Shown: piece by piece, positions 20,153 to 29,071 of the stretch
Layout: every line of letters starts with the position of its first letter
Position numbering within the stretch: the first letter of the stretch is position 1
From: Bradyrhizobium sp. BRP22
GTDB lineage: Bacteria > Pseudomonadota > Alphaproteobacteria > Rhizobiales > Xanthobacteraceae
Direction of reading: 5' to 3'
NCBI RefSeq assembly: GCF_020194175.1
Contig: NZ_JADYVX010000022.1
Location: 1-64,000 of the forward strand
Length of the DNA stretch: 64,000 nucleotides
Notes under the pieces: generated by a model
Seen by the model: the letters and a program-made list of their open reading frames with translations, nothing else
Database searches by the model: none
Told to the model about the DNA's origin: nothing
Translations under genes and position numbers: made by a program

Positions 20153-20441
20153 GCACCCGCTAGTGTCGGCATCGTCTCACGCGATCGTCAGGCGGATCGC
20201 AGCGATGGCGGCGCGTTCGCCGTCACGTGTTGTTTCCGGGTCATTTACTTTGTTTCCAACTTTTCTTTTCTTGCCGCCATCGCAAGCCATCCCACGCCCG
20301 ACACAAAAAACAGCCGGTTAATAAACGCGGCCAAGAATATCTGGTGCGAACGGCAGGCCCGCGCCTGACCGGCGGCGCGATATCTGAGGGCCCCCGAGAT
20401 CTCAGGGTGCTGAAAAAGGGCGGCTGGAAGTGGAGAGCTTC

Positions 20442-20972
20442 ATGTCTATGAGGGTCGCGGTGGCCATGGCTGCCACCTTTGGGCTGGGCGCATTTGGGCT
20501 GGGTGCATTAATGCCCACGGCGGCGCAAGCGCGGCCGGAAGTGGTTGACATGCACGACGACCATTATTCTCCGGGCACGATCGTGGTGAGGACCAGTGAA
20601 CGACGCCTCTATCTCATTCTCGATTCGGGTCATGCCATGCGTTACCCGGTCGGCGTCGGCAAGGCCGGCAAGCAGTGGGCCGGTACCACGCAGATCGACG
20701 GCAAGTATCTCCATCCGGCCTGGTCACCGCCCGCCGAAGTCAAGCGCGACAAGCCCTCGATGCCCGACGTGATTCCCGGCGGCTCGCCGAGGAATCCGAT
20801 GGGCGTTGCGGCGATGACGCTCGCCGGCGGCGAATATGCGATCCACGGCACCAACGTGCCGGGCTCGGTCGGCGGCTTCGTCTCCTACGGCTGCATCCGC
20901 ATGCTGAACGACGACATCACCGACCTCTATTCCCGCGTCCCGGTCGGCGCCATCGTGGTCGTCACGCACTGA
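20442..20972 (+). CDS. L,D-transpeptidase (YkuD family), secreted
   Basis: 176 aa from ATG 20442 (GGAGAG upstream); a second ATG lies two codons on. The signal peptide runs to about AQA at 28–30. The YkuD domain has the catalytic block HGTN...SYGCIRM with the nucleophilic Cys, plus PVGVGKAGKQW. It makes 3-3 peptidoglycan crosslinks or links proteins to peptidoglycan in the periplasm. The 289-base stretch before it (20153–20441) has no gene. It is monocistronic; a family-B repeat begins 4 bases after the stop. Confidence 0.9.
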   Translation: MSMRVAVAMAATFGLGAFGLGALMPTAAQARPEVVDMHDDHYSPGTIVVRTSERRLYLILDSGHAMRYPVGVGKAGKQWAGTTQIDGKYLHPAWSPPAEVKRDKPSMPDVIPGGSPRNPMGVAAMTLAGGEYAIHGTNVPGSVGGFVSYGCIRMLNDDITDLYSRVPVGAIVVVTH

Positions 20973-20975
20973 TTT

Positions 20976-21080
20976 CTAGAGCATGATGACTTTTCTTCGA
21001 ATCGTCATCCCGCTCTAGCTCTCTGTTTGAGCATGATCTTTTCGGAAAACCGGTCTCCACTTTTCCGGATCATGCTCTAG
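20976..21080. repeat. TAGAGC-ended repeat, family B (copy 2, complete)
   Basis: About 105 bases, bounded by CTAGAGCATGAT and ATCATGCTCTAG as perfect terminal inverted repeats. Internal segments are GGAAAACCGGT and CCACTTTTCCGG. It is the most complete family-B copy in the window. Confidence 0.85.
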
Positions 21081-21124
21081 TAGCCGGGTGAAGCGCAGCG
21101 CAACCCGGGACCGCGCGGCTTCCT

Positions 21125-21721
21125 TCATTCCCAGAAGCGCCGACTCCTCGCGCACCAGCCGAAGCGGTGGCCGCCATTGTAGCTGCGCACATGGCCTGCC
21201 GCGAGCAACGCCGCCGAGACATTGTCGGTACGCCTGGTCGCGACGTCAGCGACGACGCGTCCCTGATATTTGTCGGGACCGATATTGTAGATCACGACAC
21301 CGCCCTGGCTGAGCAGGCTGCGCAAGGCATCGGTCGCGGTCTCTGCCTTTTCAAATTCTTCCCGGCATGATGCCTTCAACTCCGGCGCGTCGATCCCGCG
21401 CAGGCGCACATGGGTCATGAGATCTCGCCCCTGCTCCAGATGCACGCGCGCCTCGAACGTATCACCGTCGATCGTTCTGACGACGTCGACGGCGCGGCGG
21501 ACATCGGACGTAGCGGCGCGCTGCCAGATCGCATCGGCATCCTGCACGCGGCCACTGCCCCAATGCGGGAGCTGCCAAGGCAGCCATTGCCGGATCGGCA
21601 GCATCGTGCCGAGCGCAATGCCGATCACGAACACCCATGGCAAGGCAGCCGAAAACCGGCGGCCAAATGGAGAGCGACGAAACGATTGCCGGTACGGGGT
21701 GATTCGCTCGCGGAAAGGCAT
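21125..21721 (-). CDS. Thermonuclease-family (SNase-like) protein
   Basis: 198 aa. One membrane helix or signal anchor (about 27–45) is followed by an SNase OB-fold domain: VVRTIDGDTFEARV, VRLRGIDAPELKASC with catalytic-type Asp/Glu, and YQGRVVADV with an Arg. It is predicted as a membrane-anchored periplasmic Ca-dependent nuclease or a non-catalytic relative. A CARSRRFWE tail ends the protein. It is monocistronic and flanked by repeats. Confidence 0.82.
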   Translation of the reverse strand: MPFRERITPYRQSFRRSPFGRRFSAALPWVFVIGIALGTMLPIRQWLPWQLPHWGSGRVQDADAIWQRAATSDVRRAVDVVRTIDGDTFEARVHLEQGRDLMTHVRLRGIDAPELKASCREEFEKAETATDALRSLLSQGGVVIYNIGPDKYQGRVVADVATRRTDNVSAALLAAGHVRSYNGGHRFGWCARSRRFWE

Positions 21722-21732
21722 TGCGCCACGCT

Positions 21733-21777
21733 AGGGCATGATCCGGAAAAGTGGAATCCGGTTTTCCGAACAGAACC
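21733..21777. repeat. TAGAGC-ended repeat, family B (copy 3, partial)
   Basis: TAGGGCATGATCCGGAAAAG followed by CCGGTTTTCCGAA; only half of the full element. A fragment of the CATTGCGAGCG repeat follows immediately (21779–21807). Confidence 0.75.
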
Positions 21778-21931
21778 TCGTCATTGCGAGCGCTGCGAAG
21801 CAATGACGGATGTAGAGAGCATGCGCCACAACGAGGATCTGTAGGGTAGGCTCGGTCCGATGCCTGCTTCACCTCTTCCCGACGGGGAAAGATACGGCGG
21901 CGTCAACTCGAATTATCTCATCGCGACCATG

Positions 21932-22129
21932 TCAGAAGTCCGACGCGATGCCTTTGCTCTCCCAATCGCCGTAGCGCGTCGGTTCCGGTCCCTTCGGCCC
22001 CTGAACTTCCTTCTGCATTGGCTGGGCGCTCGCCGCCGCGGCCTTCCGTCGCGCTTCAGCTTCAGCGAGTGCACGCTGCGCGGCCGGCGTCAGCGGCTTG
22101 CGTTCCGGCGGTGACGCATGCTCGGTCAT
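21932..22129 (-). CDS. DUF1674 / SdhAF4-family protein
   Basis: 65 aa from ATG 22129; the open frame extends to a TTG seven codons upstream. The C-terminal signature GPEPTRYGDWESKGIASDF is the hallmark of DUF1674, whose mitochondrial member SdhAF4 promotes succinate dehydrogenase flavoprotein assembly. The N-terminal part is a charged Ala-rich helix. A cytosolic assembly role is inferred from the family. Its promoter region faces the rsmB-type gene. Confidence 0.88.
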   Translation of the reverse strand: MTEHASPPERKPLTPAAQRALAEAEARRKAAAASAQPMQKEVQGPKGPEPTRYGDWESKGIASDF

Positions 22130-22314
22130 GATACGGTTTTCCTGCAACAATTTTTATATCGCGGACAGCCGTAAAGCTTTGGCATCACGATCACGAAATT
22201 AGAAGACCGATTCTTACATTTGGCATATTCGCATGCCACAGCTCTTGTCTCTCCCCGCACGATGGCATGAGCCGCGGCGCTATCCGCTTTCCCCGATTGA
22301 GATATTTCCGCTCC

Positions 22315-23661
22315 ATGCCTCCTTCAAGATTTGCAGCATCGATCGAAGTGCCCGGCCTCGCGGCGCGACGGATCGCAGCCGACATTCTGGACGGCGTGCT
22401 GCACAAGCATCGCACGCTCGACGACCAGCTCGACGGCACCGGCGCCCATCCCGGCCTGAAGACGCTTGCCGATCGCGATCGCGCGCTGATGCGGCGATTG
22501 GTGTCGACGATCCTGCGCCGGCTCGGAACTCTCGGCCATGTCTTGTCGCGCCTGCTCGATCGCGGCATCCCCACCGACGCGCCGCGCGCGCAGAGCGCAC
22601 TCTTGATCGGTGCCGCGCAGATCCTCTGGATGGACGTCCCCGATCATGCCGCGGTCGATCTGTCGGTGCGGCTCGTGCAATCGGATCGGCGCGCCGCGAA
22701 ATATGCCGGCCTTGTCAATGCCGTGCTCCGCCGCTGCGCGCGCGAGGGCCATACGCTGGTCGAGGAGGTCAAGACACAGACGCTGGATCTTCCGCATTGG
22801 CTGCTCGCGCGCTGGACCGCCCACTACGGCGAATCCGTCGCGCGCGAAATGGCGCTTGCCGTCGCGAGCGAGCCCTCGCTCGACCTCACCGTGAAATCCG
22901 ATCCGGCGCAATGGGCGAGCCGGCTGCACGGCGAGACATTGCCGACGGGAACCGTGCGCACCTTGTTGCATGGCTCAGTGACAATGCTGCCGGGTTTTCC
23001 AGAAGGGCAATGGTGGGTGCAGGACGCTGCCGCCGCACTTCCGGCGCGGCTGTTCGGCGACATCAAAGGCAAGCGCATCGCCGATCTCTGCGCCGCGCCC
23101 GGCGGCAAGACGGCGCAGCTTGCCTATGCTGGCGCGCAGGTGACCGCCGTCGATCGCTCGCCGGCGCGGATGGCGCGGCTGCGTGACAATCTTGCGCGGC
23201 TTGGGCTCGAAGCTGAGTGCATCGTCGCCGACGCCATCGAGTGGCCGGGCGACGCTGGCGGCTTCGACGGCGTGCTGCTCGACGCGCCCTGCACCTCGAC
23301 CGGCACCATTCGCCGCCATCCGGACGTGGCCTGGTTGCGACAGGAGGCCGACATCGCGACCCTGGCCGCGCTGCAGAAGCGGCTGCTGCAAAAGGCCGTC
23401 ACGCTGCTCAAGTCAGGCGGAACGCTGGTCTATTGCACCTGCTCGCTCGAACCGGAAGAGGGCGAGCAGCCCATCGCGGCGCTGCTCGGGAGCGAATCAG
23501 GCCTGCGCCGCGTCCCAATCACCCCAAGCGAAGTCGCCGGTCTCTCCGAGCTCATCACCGCCGACGGCGACTTGCGCACGTTGCCCAGCCATCTGCCCCA
23601 TGTCGATGCCAAGCTTGGCGGATTGGACGGATTTTACGCCGCGCGGCTGGTTAAATCCTGA
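22315..23661 (+). CDS. rsmB: RsmB/NOP-family 16S rRNA cytosine-C5 methyltransferase
   Basis: 448 aa from ATG 22315 (MPPSRFAASIEVPG); ATG 22267 would add 16 residues, and neither has a strong RBS. An N-terminal NusB-like RNA-binding domain (~10–150) is followed by a Rossmann SAM domain with AAPGGKTAQLA (motif I), the catalytic-type DAPCTSTG (motif IV Cys) and the second Cys in VYCTCSLEPEEGE (motif VI). This is the RsmB architecture, which methylates C967 of 16S rRNA, though paralogues with other targets exist. It is followed by the heparinase-like gene and purH. Confidence 0.9.
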   Translation: MPPSRFAASIEVPGLAARRIAADILDGVLHKHRTLDDQLDGTGAHPGLKTLADRDRALMRRLVSTILRRLGTLGHVLSRLLDRGIPTDAPRAQSALLIGAAQILWMDVPDHAAVDLSVRLVQSDRRAAKYAGLVNAVLRRCAREGHTLVEEVKTQTLDLPHWLLARWTAHYGESVAREMALAVASEPSLDLTVKSDPAQWASRLHGETLPTGTVRTLLHGSVTMLPGFPEGQWWVQDAAAALPARLFGDIKGKRIADLCAAPGGKTAQLAYAGAQVTAVDRSPARMARLRDNLARLGLEAECIVADAIEWPGDAGGFDGVLLDAPCTSTGTIRRHPDVAWLRQEADIATLAALQKRLLQKAVTLLKSGGTLVYCTCSLEPEEGEQPIAALLGSESGLRRVPITPSEVAGLSELITADGDLRTLPSHLPHVDAKLGGLDGFYAARLVKS

Positions 23662-23686
23662 TTTCATTGGATTTTCGTCGTCATTT

Positions 23687-23758
23687 GAGCGTGATCCCAG
23701 CGCAAACGCCTTGCGCTTGTCGCGCGGAAAACCCGTGCCACCGTTCCGGATCGCGCTT
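23687..23758. repeat. Degenerate family-B repeat (copy 6)
   Basis: GAGCGTGATC...GGAAAACCCGTGCCACC...TCCGGATCGCGCT follows the family-B layout with many substitutions. It lies between the rsmB and heparinase genes. Confidence 0.5.
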
Positions 23759-23850
23759 CACCTGATTCGCGCCGTTTCAAGATGGTGTCTTGGCGGCGTT
23801 TCCGGATTAAAAGGATTCGCTAGGCTCTCTCCTCCCCTCAAAGGTTAGGT

Positions 23851-25605
23851 GTGTCCGTCGCTCAACGCAGACGTATCTCGACGCTGATTGCCGGCCGCTT
23901 CGCGCGCAGCGTGGCGGCGCGCGCCAGCGGTGGAACCGTTGCGCTGTCGCGATTGTGGCCCGGCCGCACCGACCGCCTGATCATCGCCCCGCATGACCTG
24001 CGCACGGCGGACGCCACCCGTGCCGCGGAAATCTATGCCGGCCGCTTCGTGTTCGCCGGCAAGATCGTGACCTGCCACGGCCGCTCGATCTTCGACCTCG
24101 AACCACCGTCGGAGGATTGGGAGGCGGCCCTGCTCGGCTTCGGCTGGCTGCGGCATCTGCGTGTCGCCGATACCGCCCTCACCCGGGCCAATGCGCGTTC
24201 CCTGATCGACGACTGGATGTCGAACGCTTCCCGCAAGCGGCCGCTGGAGCGCCGTGCCGACGTAAGGGCGCGGCGCGTCATCTCGCTGTTGTCGCAGGCG
24301 CCGCTGGTGCTCAGCGATACCGACGGGAAATTCTACCGAAAATATCTGCGCGGGCTCGGCCGCGAGATCCGTTATCTGCGCTACGGCATGTTCGATGTCG
24401 CCGATGGCGTGCCGCGGCTGCAGGTCCTGATCGCGCTCTGCTACGCCTCGCTCTGCCTTGCCAACCAGGCCCGCTACATCCGCTCGGCGACGCGACGGCT
24501 GTCCGACGAATTCCAGCGGCAGATCCTGCCCGACGGCGGCCATATCTCGCGCAATCCCGGCGCGCTGGTGGAACTGCTCAGCGACATGCTGCCGCTACGC
24601 CAGACCTTTGCCGCCCGGAACATCGCCCCGCCGCCGGCGCTGCTCAACGCCATCGACCGCATGATGCCGATGCTGCGCTTCTTCCGCCATGGCGACGGCA
24701 GCTTCGCGCTGTTCAACGGCATGAGCACCGCGCCGTCCGACCTCGTCGCCACGCTCCTGGCCTATGACGACGCCCACGGCGCGCCGATGGCGAGCATGCC
24801 GCATACCGGCTATCAGCGGCTCGATGCCGGCAACATGACCGTGATCATCGATACCGGCCCGCCGCCACCGCCGAGCGTCAGCCAGGATGCCCATGCCGGC
24901 TGTCTGTCGTTCGAGCTTTCGTCCGGACCGAGCCGGATCGTCGTCAATTGCGGCATGCCGGCCACCGGCCGCGACAATTGGCGGCCGTTTGCGCGCTCGA
25001 CCGCGGCGCATTCGACGCTGACCTATCACGACACCTCATCCTGCCAGTTCGTGGAGATGTCGGCCATGAAGCGCCTGCTCAAGGGCGCGCCGATCACCAG
25101 CGGTCCGAGCAATGTCGAGAGCTATCGCGAGGTGACGAGCAATGGCGATGTCCTCACCACCTCGCATGACGGCTACCTCTCGCGCTTCGGTCTCATCCAC
25201 CACCGCGTGCTGATGGCGGCGCAAGACGGCTCGAGGCTCGACGGCGAGGACACGCTGTCACCGCCATCGGGCGGCCGCATCCGCGGCCACGACAGCGAAT
25301 ATGCCCTACGGTTTCATTTGCATCCGTCGGTGAAGGCGAGCCGGCTTTCGGATGCCCGCGGCGTGATGCTGGTGCTGCCGAACCGCGACGTCTGGACCTT
25401 CGAGGCGCTCGACGACAAGGTCGATCTCGAAGACAGCGTGTTCCTTGCCGGCAATGACGGCCCGCGCCGCACCTCTCAGATCGTGATCCGGCAGGATGCC
25501 AGGCAGGTCTCCACCATCCGCTGGAGCTTCGTACGCTCCACCACCTCGCCGTCACAGACCAATGCCCGACGCAACGCCCGCCGCGAGCCGGAACTGCCGC
25601 TGTAG
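23851..25605 (+). CDS. Heparinase II/III family protein
   Basis: 584 aa from GTG 23851. An N-terminal helical (alpha/alpha toroid-like) region runs to ~330, followed by a beta-sandwich region of the Hepar_II_III type (TGYQRLDAGNMTVIIDTG..., AHSTLTYHDTSSCQF). No signal peptide is visible, so it may be cytosolic, unlike secreted lyases. Known family members cleave uronic-acid polysaccharides by elimination; the substrate here is unknown. Its fixed place between rsmB and purH in this group hints at an envelope or housekeeping role. Its stop codon TAG is the first three bases of a family-A repeat. Confidence 0.85.
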   Translation: MSVAQRRRISTLIAGRFARSVAARASGGTVALSRLWPGRTDRLIIAPHDLRTADATRAAEIYAGRFVFAGKIVTCHGRSIFDLEPPSEDWEAALLGFGWLRHLRVADTALTRANARSLIDDWMSNASRKRPLERRADVRARRVISLLSQAPLVLSDTDGKFYRKYLRGLGREIRYLRYGMFDVADGVPRLQVLIALCYASLCLANQARYIRSATRRLSDEFQRQILPDGGHISRNPGALVELLSDMLPLRQTFAARNIAPPPALLNAIDRMMPMLRFFRHGDGSFALFNGMSTAPSDLVATLLAYDDAHGAPMASMPHTGYQRLDAGNMTVIIDTGPPPPPSVSQDAHAGCLSFELSSGPSRIVVNCGMPATGRDNWRPFARSTAAHSTLTYHDTSSCQFVEMSAMKRLLKGAPITSGPSNVESYREVTSNGDVLTTSHDGYLSRFGLIHHRVLMAAQDGSRLDGEDTLSPPSGGRIRGHDSEYALRFHLHPSVKASRLSDARGVMLVLPNRDVWTFEALDDKVDLEDSVFLAGNDGPRRTSQIVIRQDARQVSTIRWSFVRSTTSPSQTNARRNARREPELPL

Positions 25606-25732
25606 AGCGTTTTTGAGCGAAGCATGCCCTCGGACTTGATCCGAGGGTAGATACCGGTTCGCATAGCAATCAAGTTTACGCAGATTGCGTAGACTTATCT
25701 GCGCAGAAAACGCGTCAAAACAAGAATCTGGA
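25603..25732. repeat. TAGAGC-ended repeat, family A (copy 2, with two inserts)
   Basis: Starts TAGAGCGTTTTTGAGCGA (the TAG is the heparinase stop codon) and ends GTCAAAACAAGAATC; the palindromic right half is lost. Two extra blocks interrupt it: 25623–25649, containing CCCTCGGA/TCCGAGGG, and about 25663–25705, containing GCAGA/TCTGC palindromes. Confidence 0.8.
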
Positions 25733-25794
25733 CGCGCGCCGTCCAAGCGCTTTGGGCCGTTGTGAAAATCGTCGAAAGCTGCTAACGAGCATTC

Positions 25795-25872
25795 GCTCGC
25801 GCGACTGGCGACCTTGGATGGAGCACCATCGGGAAGCGCGGGATAGATCTGCCGCGCGCCTGGGCATAGGTA
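25795..25872 (+). promoter_or_regulatory. ZTP riboswitch (pfl motif) controlling purH
   Basis: The leader contains the conserved blocks of the ZTP/ZMP (pfl) aptamer in order: GCGCGACTGGCG, a hairpin GATGG-AGCA-CCATC, GGGAAGCGCG closing P1 with the upstream CGCGC, and the terminal CCTGGGCA near 25859–25866. ZTP/ZMP accumulate when 10-formyl-THF is short, and purH uses both ZMP and 10-formyl-THF, so the gene context fits exactly. It ends about 25 bases before the start codon, so control could act on translation initiation. Confidence 0.85.
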
Positions 25873-25895
25873 CTCCCTGACAGAGGATCTTGCCC

Positions 25896-27488
25896 ATGAC
25901 TGACACGACCCGCCGCATCACCCGCGCCCTCCTTTCCGTTTCCGACAAGACCGGCCTGATCGAGTTTGCCCGCGCGCTCGCCGCCCGTGGCGTCGAGCTC
26001 GTCTCCACCGGCGGCACCGCGAAAGCGATTGCCGGCGCCGGCCTCAAGGTGAAGGATGTCTCCGACCTCACCGGCTTCCCTGAAATGATGGACGGCAGGG
26101 TCAAGACCTTGCACCCCAAGGTGCATGGCGGCCTGCTCGCGATCCGCGACAACAAGGAGCATGCGGCGGCGATGCAGGCCCACGGCATCGCGCCGATCGA
26201 CCTGCTCGTCGTCAATCTCTATCCGTTCGAGGCGACTGTCGAGAAGGGCGCCGGCTTCGAGGAGTGCATCGAGAACATCGATATCGGCGGCCCGGCGATG
26301 ATCCGCGCTGCAGCGAAGAACCACGACGACGTCGCGGTGATCGTCGAGGCGCAGGATTACCCGGCGGTACTCGACGAGCTCGCAACCAACAAGGGCGCAA
26401 CCACGCTCGCGCTTCGCCGCCGACTCGCCGCGAAAGCATACGCCCGCACTGCGGCCTATGACGCGGCGATCTCGAACTGGTTTGCGAAACAGCTCGAGAC
26501 GGAGGTGCCGGATTTCCGCGCCTTTGGCGGGCGGCTGATCCAGAAGCTGCGCTACGGCGAGAACCCGCACCAGAGCGCCGCGTTCTACGCCACGCCGGAG
26601 AAGCGCCCGGGCGTCGCCACCGCACGGCAGGTGCAGGGCAAGGAACTGTCCTACAACAACATCAACGACACCGATGCGGCCTATGAATGCATCGGCGAGT
26701 TCGATGCCAGACGCACTGCCGCCTGCGTCATCGTCAAGCACGCCAACCCCTGCGGCGTCGCCGAAGGCACGGATCTCGTCAGCGCCTATCGCAAGGCGCT
26801 CGCCTGCGATTCGACGTCCGCGTTCGGCGGCATCGTCGCCGTCAACCGCACGCTCGACGCGGAAGCCGCGCGCACGATCACCGAGATCTTCACCGAAGTC
26901 ATCATTGCACCTGACGCGACCGATGAGGCGATCAAGATCGTCGCGGCGAAGAAGAATCTCCGTCTTCTGCTCGCCGGCGGCCTGCCCGATCCGCGGAGCG
27001 TCGGCCTCACCGCCAAGACGGTTGCCGGTGGCCTGCTAGTGCAGAGCCGCGACAACGCCGTTGTCGACGACATGGCGCTGAAGGTGGTGACGAAGCGCGC
27101 GCCGTCGGATGCCGAGCTGCGCGATCTCCAATTCGCTTTCCGCGTTGCAAAGCACGTGAAATCGAACACCATCATTTACGCCAGGGACCTTGCGACCGTC
27201 GGCATCGGCGCCGGCCAGATGAGCCGGGTCGATTCCGCCCGCATCGCCGCGCGCAAGGCGCAGGACGCCGCAGCCGAATTGAAGCTTGCCGAGCCGCTGA
27301 CCAAGGGCTCGGTCGTCGCCTCCGATGCCTTCTTCCCCTTCGCCGACGGCATGCTCGCCTGCATCGAGGCCGGCGCCACCGCGGTGATCCAGCCCGGCGG
27401 CTCCGTGCGCGACGATGAAGTAATCAAGGCCGCCGACGAGCACGGCATCGCCATGGTGTTCACCGGCATCAGGCATTTCCGGCATTGA
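25896..27488 (+). CDS. purH: Bifunctional AICAR transformylase/IMP cyclohydrolase
   Basis: 530 aa from ATG 25896 with GAGGA upstream; a TTG two codons earlier is unlikely. The MGS-like IMP cyclohydrolase domain (~1–200) shows VSTGGTAKAI and VKTLHPKVHGG; the AICAR transformylase domain shows RYGENPHQSA, KHANPCGVA and SAFGGIVAVN. It performs the last two steps of purine synthesis in the cytosol. It is preceded by a ZTP riboswitch and convergent with the MFS gene across a strong hairpin. Confidence 0.97.
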   Translation: MTDTTRRITRALLSVSDKTGLIEFARALAARGVELVSTGGTAKAIAGAGLKVKDVSDLTGFPEMMDGRVKTLHPKVHGGLLAIRDNKEHAAAMQAHGIAPIDLLVVNLYPFEATVEKGAGFEECIENIDIGGPAMIRAAAKNHDDVAVIVEAQDYPAVLDELATNKGATTLALRRRLAAKAYARTAAYDAAISNWFAKQLETEVPDFRAFGGRLIQKLRYGENPHQSAAFYATPEKRPGVATARQVQGKELSYNNINDTDAAYECIGEFDARRTAACVIVKHANPCGVAEGTDLVSAYRKALACDSTSAFGGIVAVNRTLDAEAARTITEIFTEVIIAPDATDEAIKIVAAKKNLRLLLAGGLPDPRSVGLTAKTVAGGLLVQSRDNAVVDDMALKVVTKRAPSDAELRDLQFAFRVAKHVKSNTIIYARDLATVGIGAGQMSRVDSARIAARKAQDAAAELKLAEPLTKGSVVASDAFFPFADGMLACIEAGATAVIQPGGSVRDDEVIKAADEHGIAMVFTGIRHFRH

Positions 27489-27529
27489 GCCGGTAAGCGT
27501 AGCCCGCGTGCGCGCCATCCACGCTACAC

Positions 27530-27562
27530 GCCGTCGTCCCGGCCTTGAGCCGGGACGACGGC
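27530..27562. terminator. Perfect 14-bp hairpin between convergent purH and MFS genes
   Basis: GCCGTCGTCCCGGC, loop CTTGA, then its exact complement. It is placed midway between the two convergent stop codons and may serve as a bidirectional terminator, though no T-run follows on either strand. The CGTCGTCCCGGC core is also an intergenic repeat (compare 2560–2681). Confidence 0.5.
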
Positions 27563-27567
27563 GGGAT

Positions 27568-28953
27568 TTAATCGCGCACCCGAGTCAATAGCGCGAGCCC
27601 CGCGAGGAAGAACAGCACCAGCACCGCCATGCCGGCCTTCTGGCTCGCGGTTGCCGCTGTGATGAGGCCGATCAGAAGCGGGCCGATGAAGGACGTCACC
27701 TTGCCGGTCAGCGCGAACAGTCCGAAATACTGCGCGATGCGATCTTTCGGCGCGAGATGGATCAGAAGCGTGCGCGAGGCTGCCTGCAGCGGCCCACCGG
27801 CGGCGCCGATCAGACAGCCGAGCACGAGATAGGCGCGCTCCGCCGCGCCGGCGAACAGCGGGCCGCCCGGCTCGGGCGGCGCGACCTGCACGAACAGGAC
27901 CGAATCCTTGTCGACCAGCAGGATTGCCGTGATCGAGAACAAGAGGATGACCAGGCTGCCCGCGATCACGCGCTTCGGCCCCAGGAGATCGTCGAGCTTG
28001 CCGCCAAGCCAGGCGCCGAACACGCCGGCAATCGCGAGGATGATGCCGAACGTCCCGATCTGGATCGTGCGCCAGCCGAAGGTGCCGGCGGCATAGATGC
28101 CACCGAACGCGAACAGCGACACCAGCCCGTCGGCATAGATCATGTTGGCGAGCAGGAAGGTCGCGACCGATTTCCGCTTCGGCAGTTCGCCGAGCGTTTG
28201 CTTCAATTCGCGCAAGCCCTCGCGCAGCGCCTGCCGCACCGGCCGCTTCGCCGGATAGTCCGGCGTGAACAGGAACAGCGGCGTCACGAACAGGATGAAC
28301 CAGAGGCCGGTCAACGGCCCGGTGATGCGGTCGCCCGCATGGGTGGCGGGATCGAGCCCGAACAGTGGCTTGAGGCCGAGCAGTGTGCGGCCGGTCTCCG
28401 GGTTCGCGGCGAGGAAGCCCAGCACCAGGAACAGGCTGAGCACGCCGCCGACATAGCCGGTGGCCCAGCCCGTTCCTGAGAGTCGCCCGATCCTGTTCGG
28501 CGGCACCAATGTCGGCATCATCGCATTGTTGAAAACGGTGGCGAATTCCGCGCCGACCGAGGCGAGCGCATAGGCGAACAGCAGCGACGGGATGATGCTG
28601 GCATCGCCGGGCCGGCCGATCCACATCAAGGAGGAACCGAGCACGAGCAGCGCGCCGAAGCCCGCGATCCACGGCTTGCGCCGGCCGCTGGCGTCCGCAA
28701 TGGCGCCGAGCACCGGCGACAGCAGCGCGATCGCGAGCCCTGCGGCAGCGGTGGCAAAGCCCCACATCGCCTGGCCGCTCGCCGGATCGGGCGCGACGAA
28801 GCCGGCAAAATAGGGCGCAAACACGAAGGTCGTGATCAGCGTGAAATAGGGCTGCGCGGCCCAGTCGAAAAAAATCCAGCTCACGACGGCGCCACGGCCC
28901 GGATATGCCTTCGGCAACTCCGCGTTGCCCGCCTCGCTGATCGCCATGTCCAT
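27568..28953 (-). CDS. MFS transporter of the UMF1 (Atg22-like) family
   Basis: 461 aa from ATG 28953 (GGCAGGGACG upstream); the frame opens at an ATG 20 codons earlier with no RBS. About 12 membrane helices. The N-terminus VVSWIFFDWAAQPYFTLI and the LSPVLGAIADASGRRKPW block are typical of the UMF1/Atg22-like MFS subgroup. The substrate is unknown; vacuolar Atg22 exports amino acids, which is only a distant hint. It is divergent from gamma-glutamyltransferase (about 120 bases). Confidence 0.85.
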   Translation of the reverse strand: MDMAISEAGNAELPKAYPGRGAVVSWIFFDWAAQPYFTLITTFVFAPYFAGFVAPDPASGQAMWGFATAAAGLAIALLSPVLGAIADASGRRKPWIAGFGALLVLGSSLMWIGRPGDASIIPSLLFAYALASVGAEFATVFNNAMMPTLVPPNRIGRLSGTGWATGYVGGVLSLFLVLGFLAANPETGRTLLGLKPLFGLDPATHAGDRITGPLTGLWFILFVTPLFLFTPDYPAKRPVRQALREGLRELKQTLGELPKRKSVATFLLANMIYADGLVSLFAFGGIYAAGTFGWRTIQIGTFGIILAIAGVFGAWLGGKLDDLLGPKRVIAGSLVILLFSITAILLVDKDSVLFVQVAPPEPGGPLFAGAAERAYLVLGCLIGAAGGPLQAASRTLLIHLAPKDRIAQYFGLFALTGKVTSFIGPLLIGLITAATASQKAGMAVLVLFFLAGLALLTRVRD

Positions 28954-29071
28954 GCGAAAATCGTCCCTGCCCCAATCACGAACTGGCGCTTTGCCTGTGC
29001 ACCTCAAATCCATATAGCATGCGGCGCTTACGCGAGGACTTCACTTCGGCTCCAACCGCGGCGAAATATTG

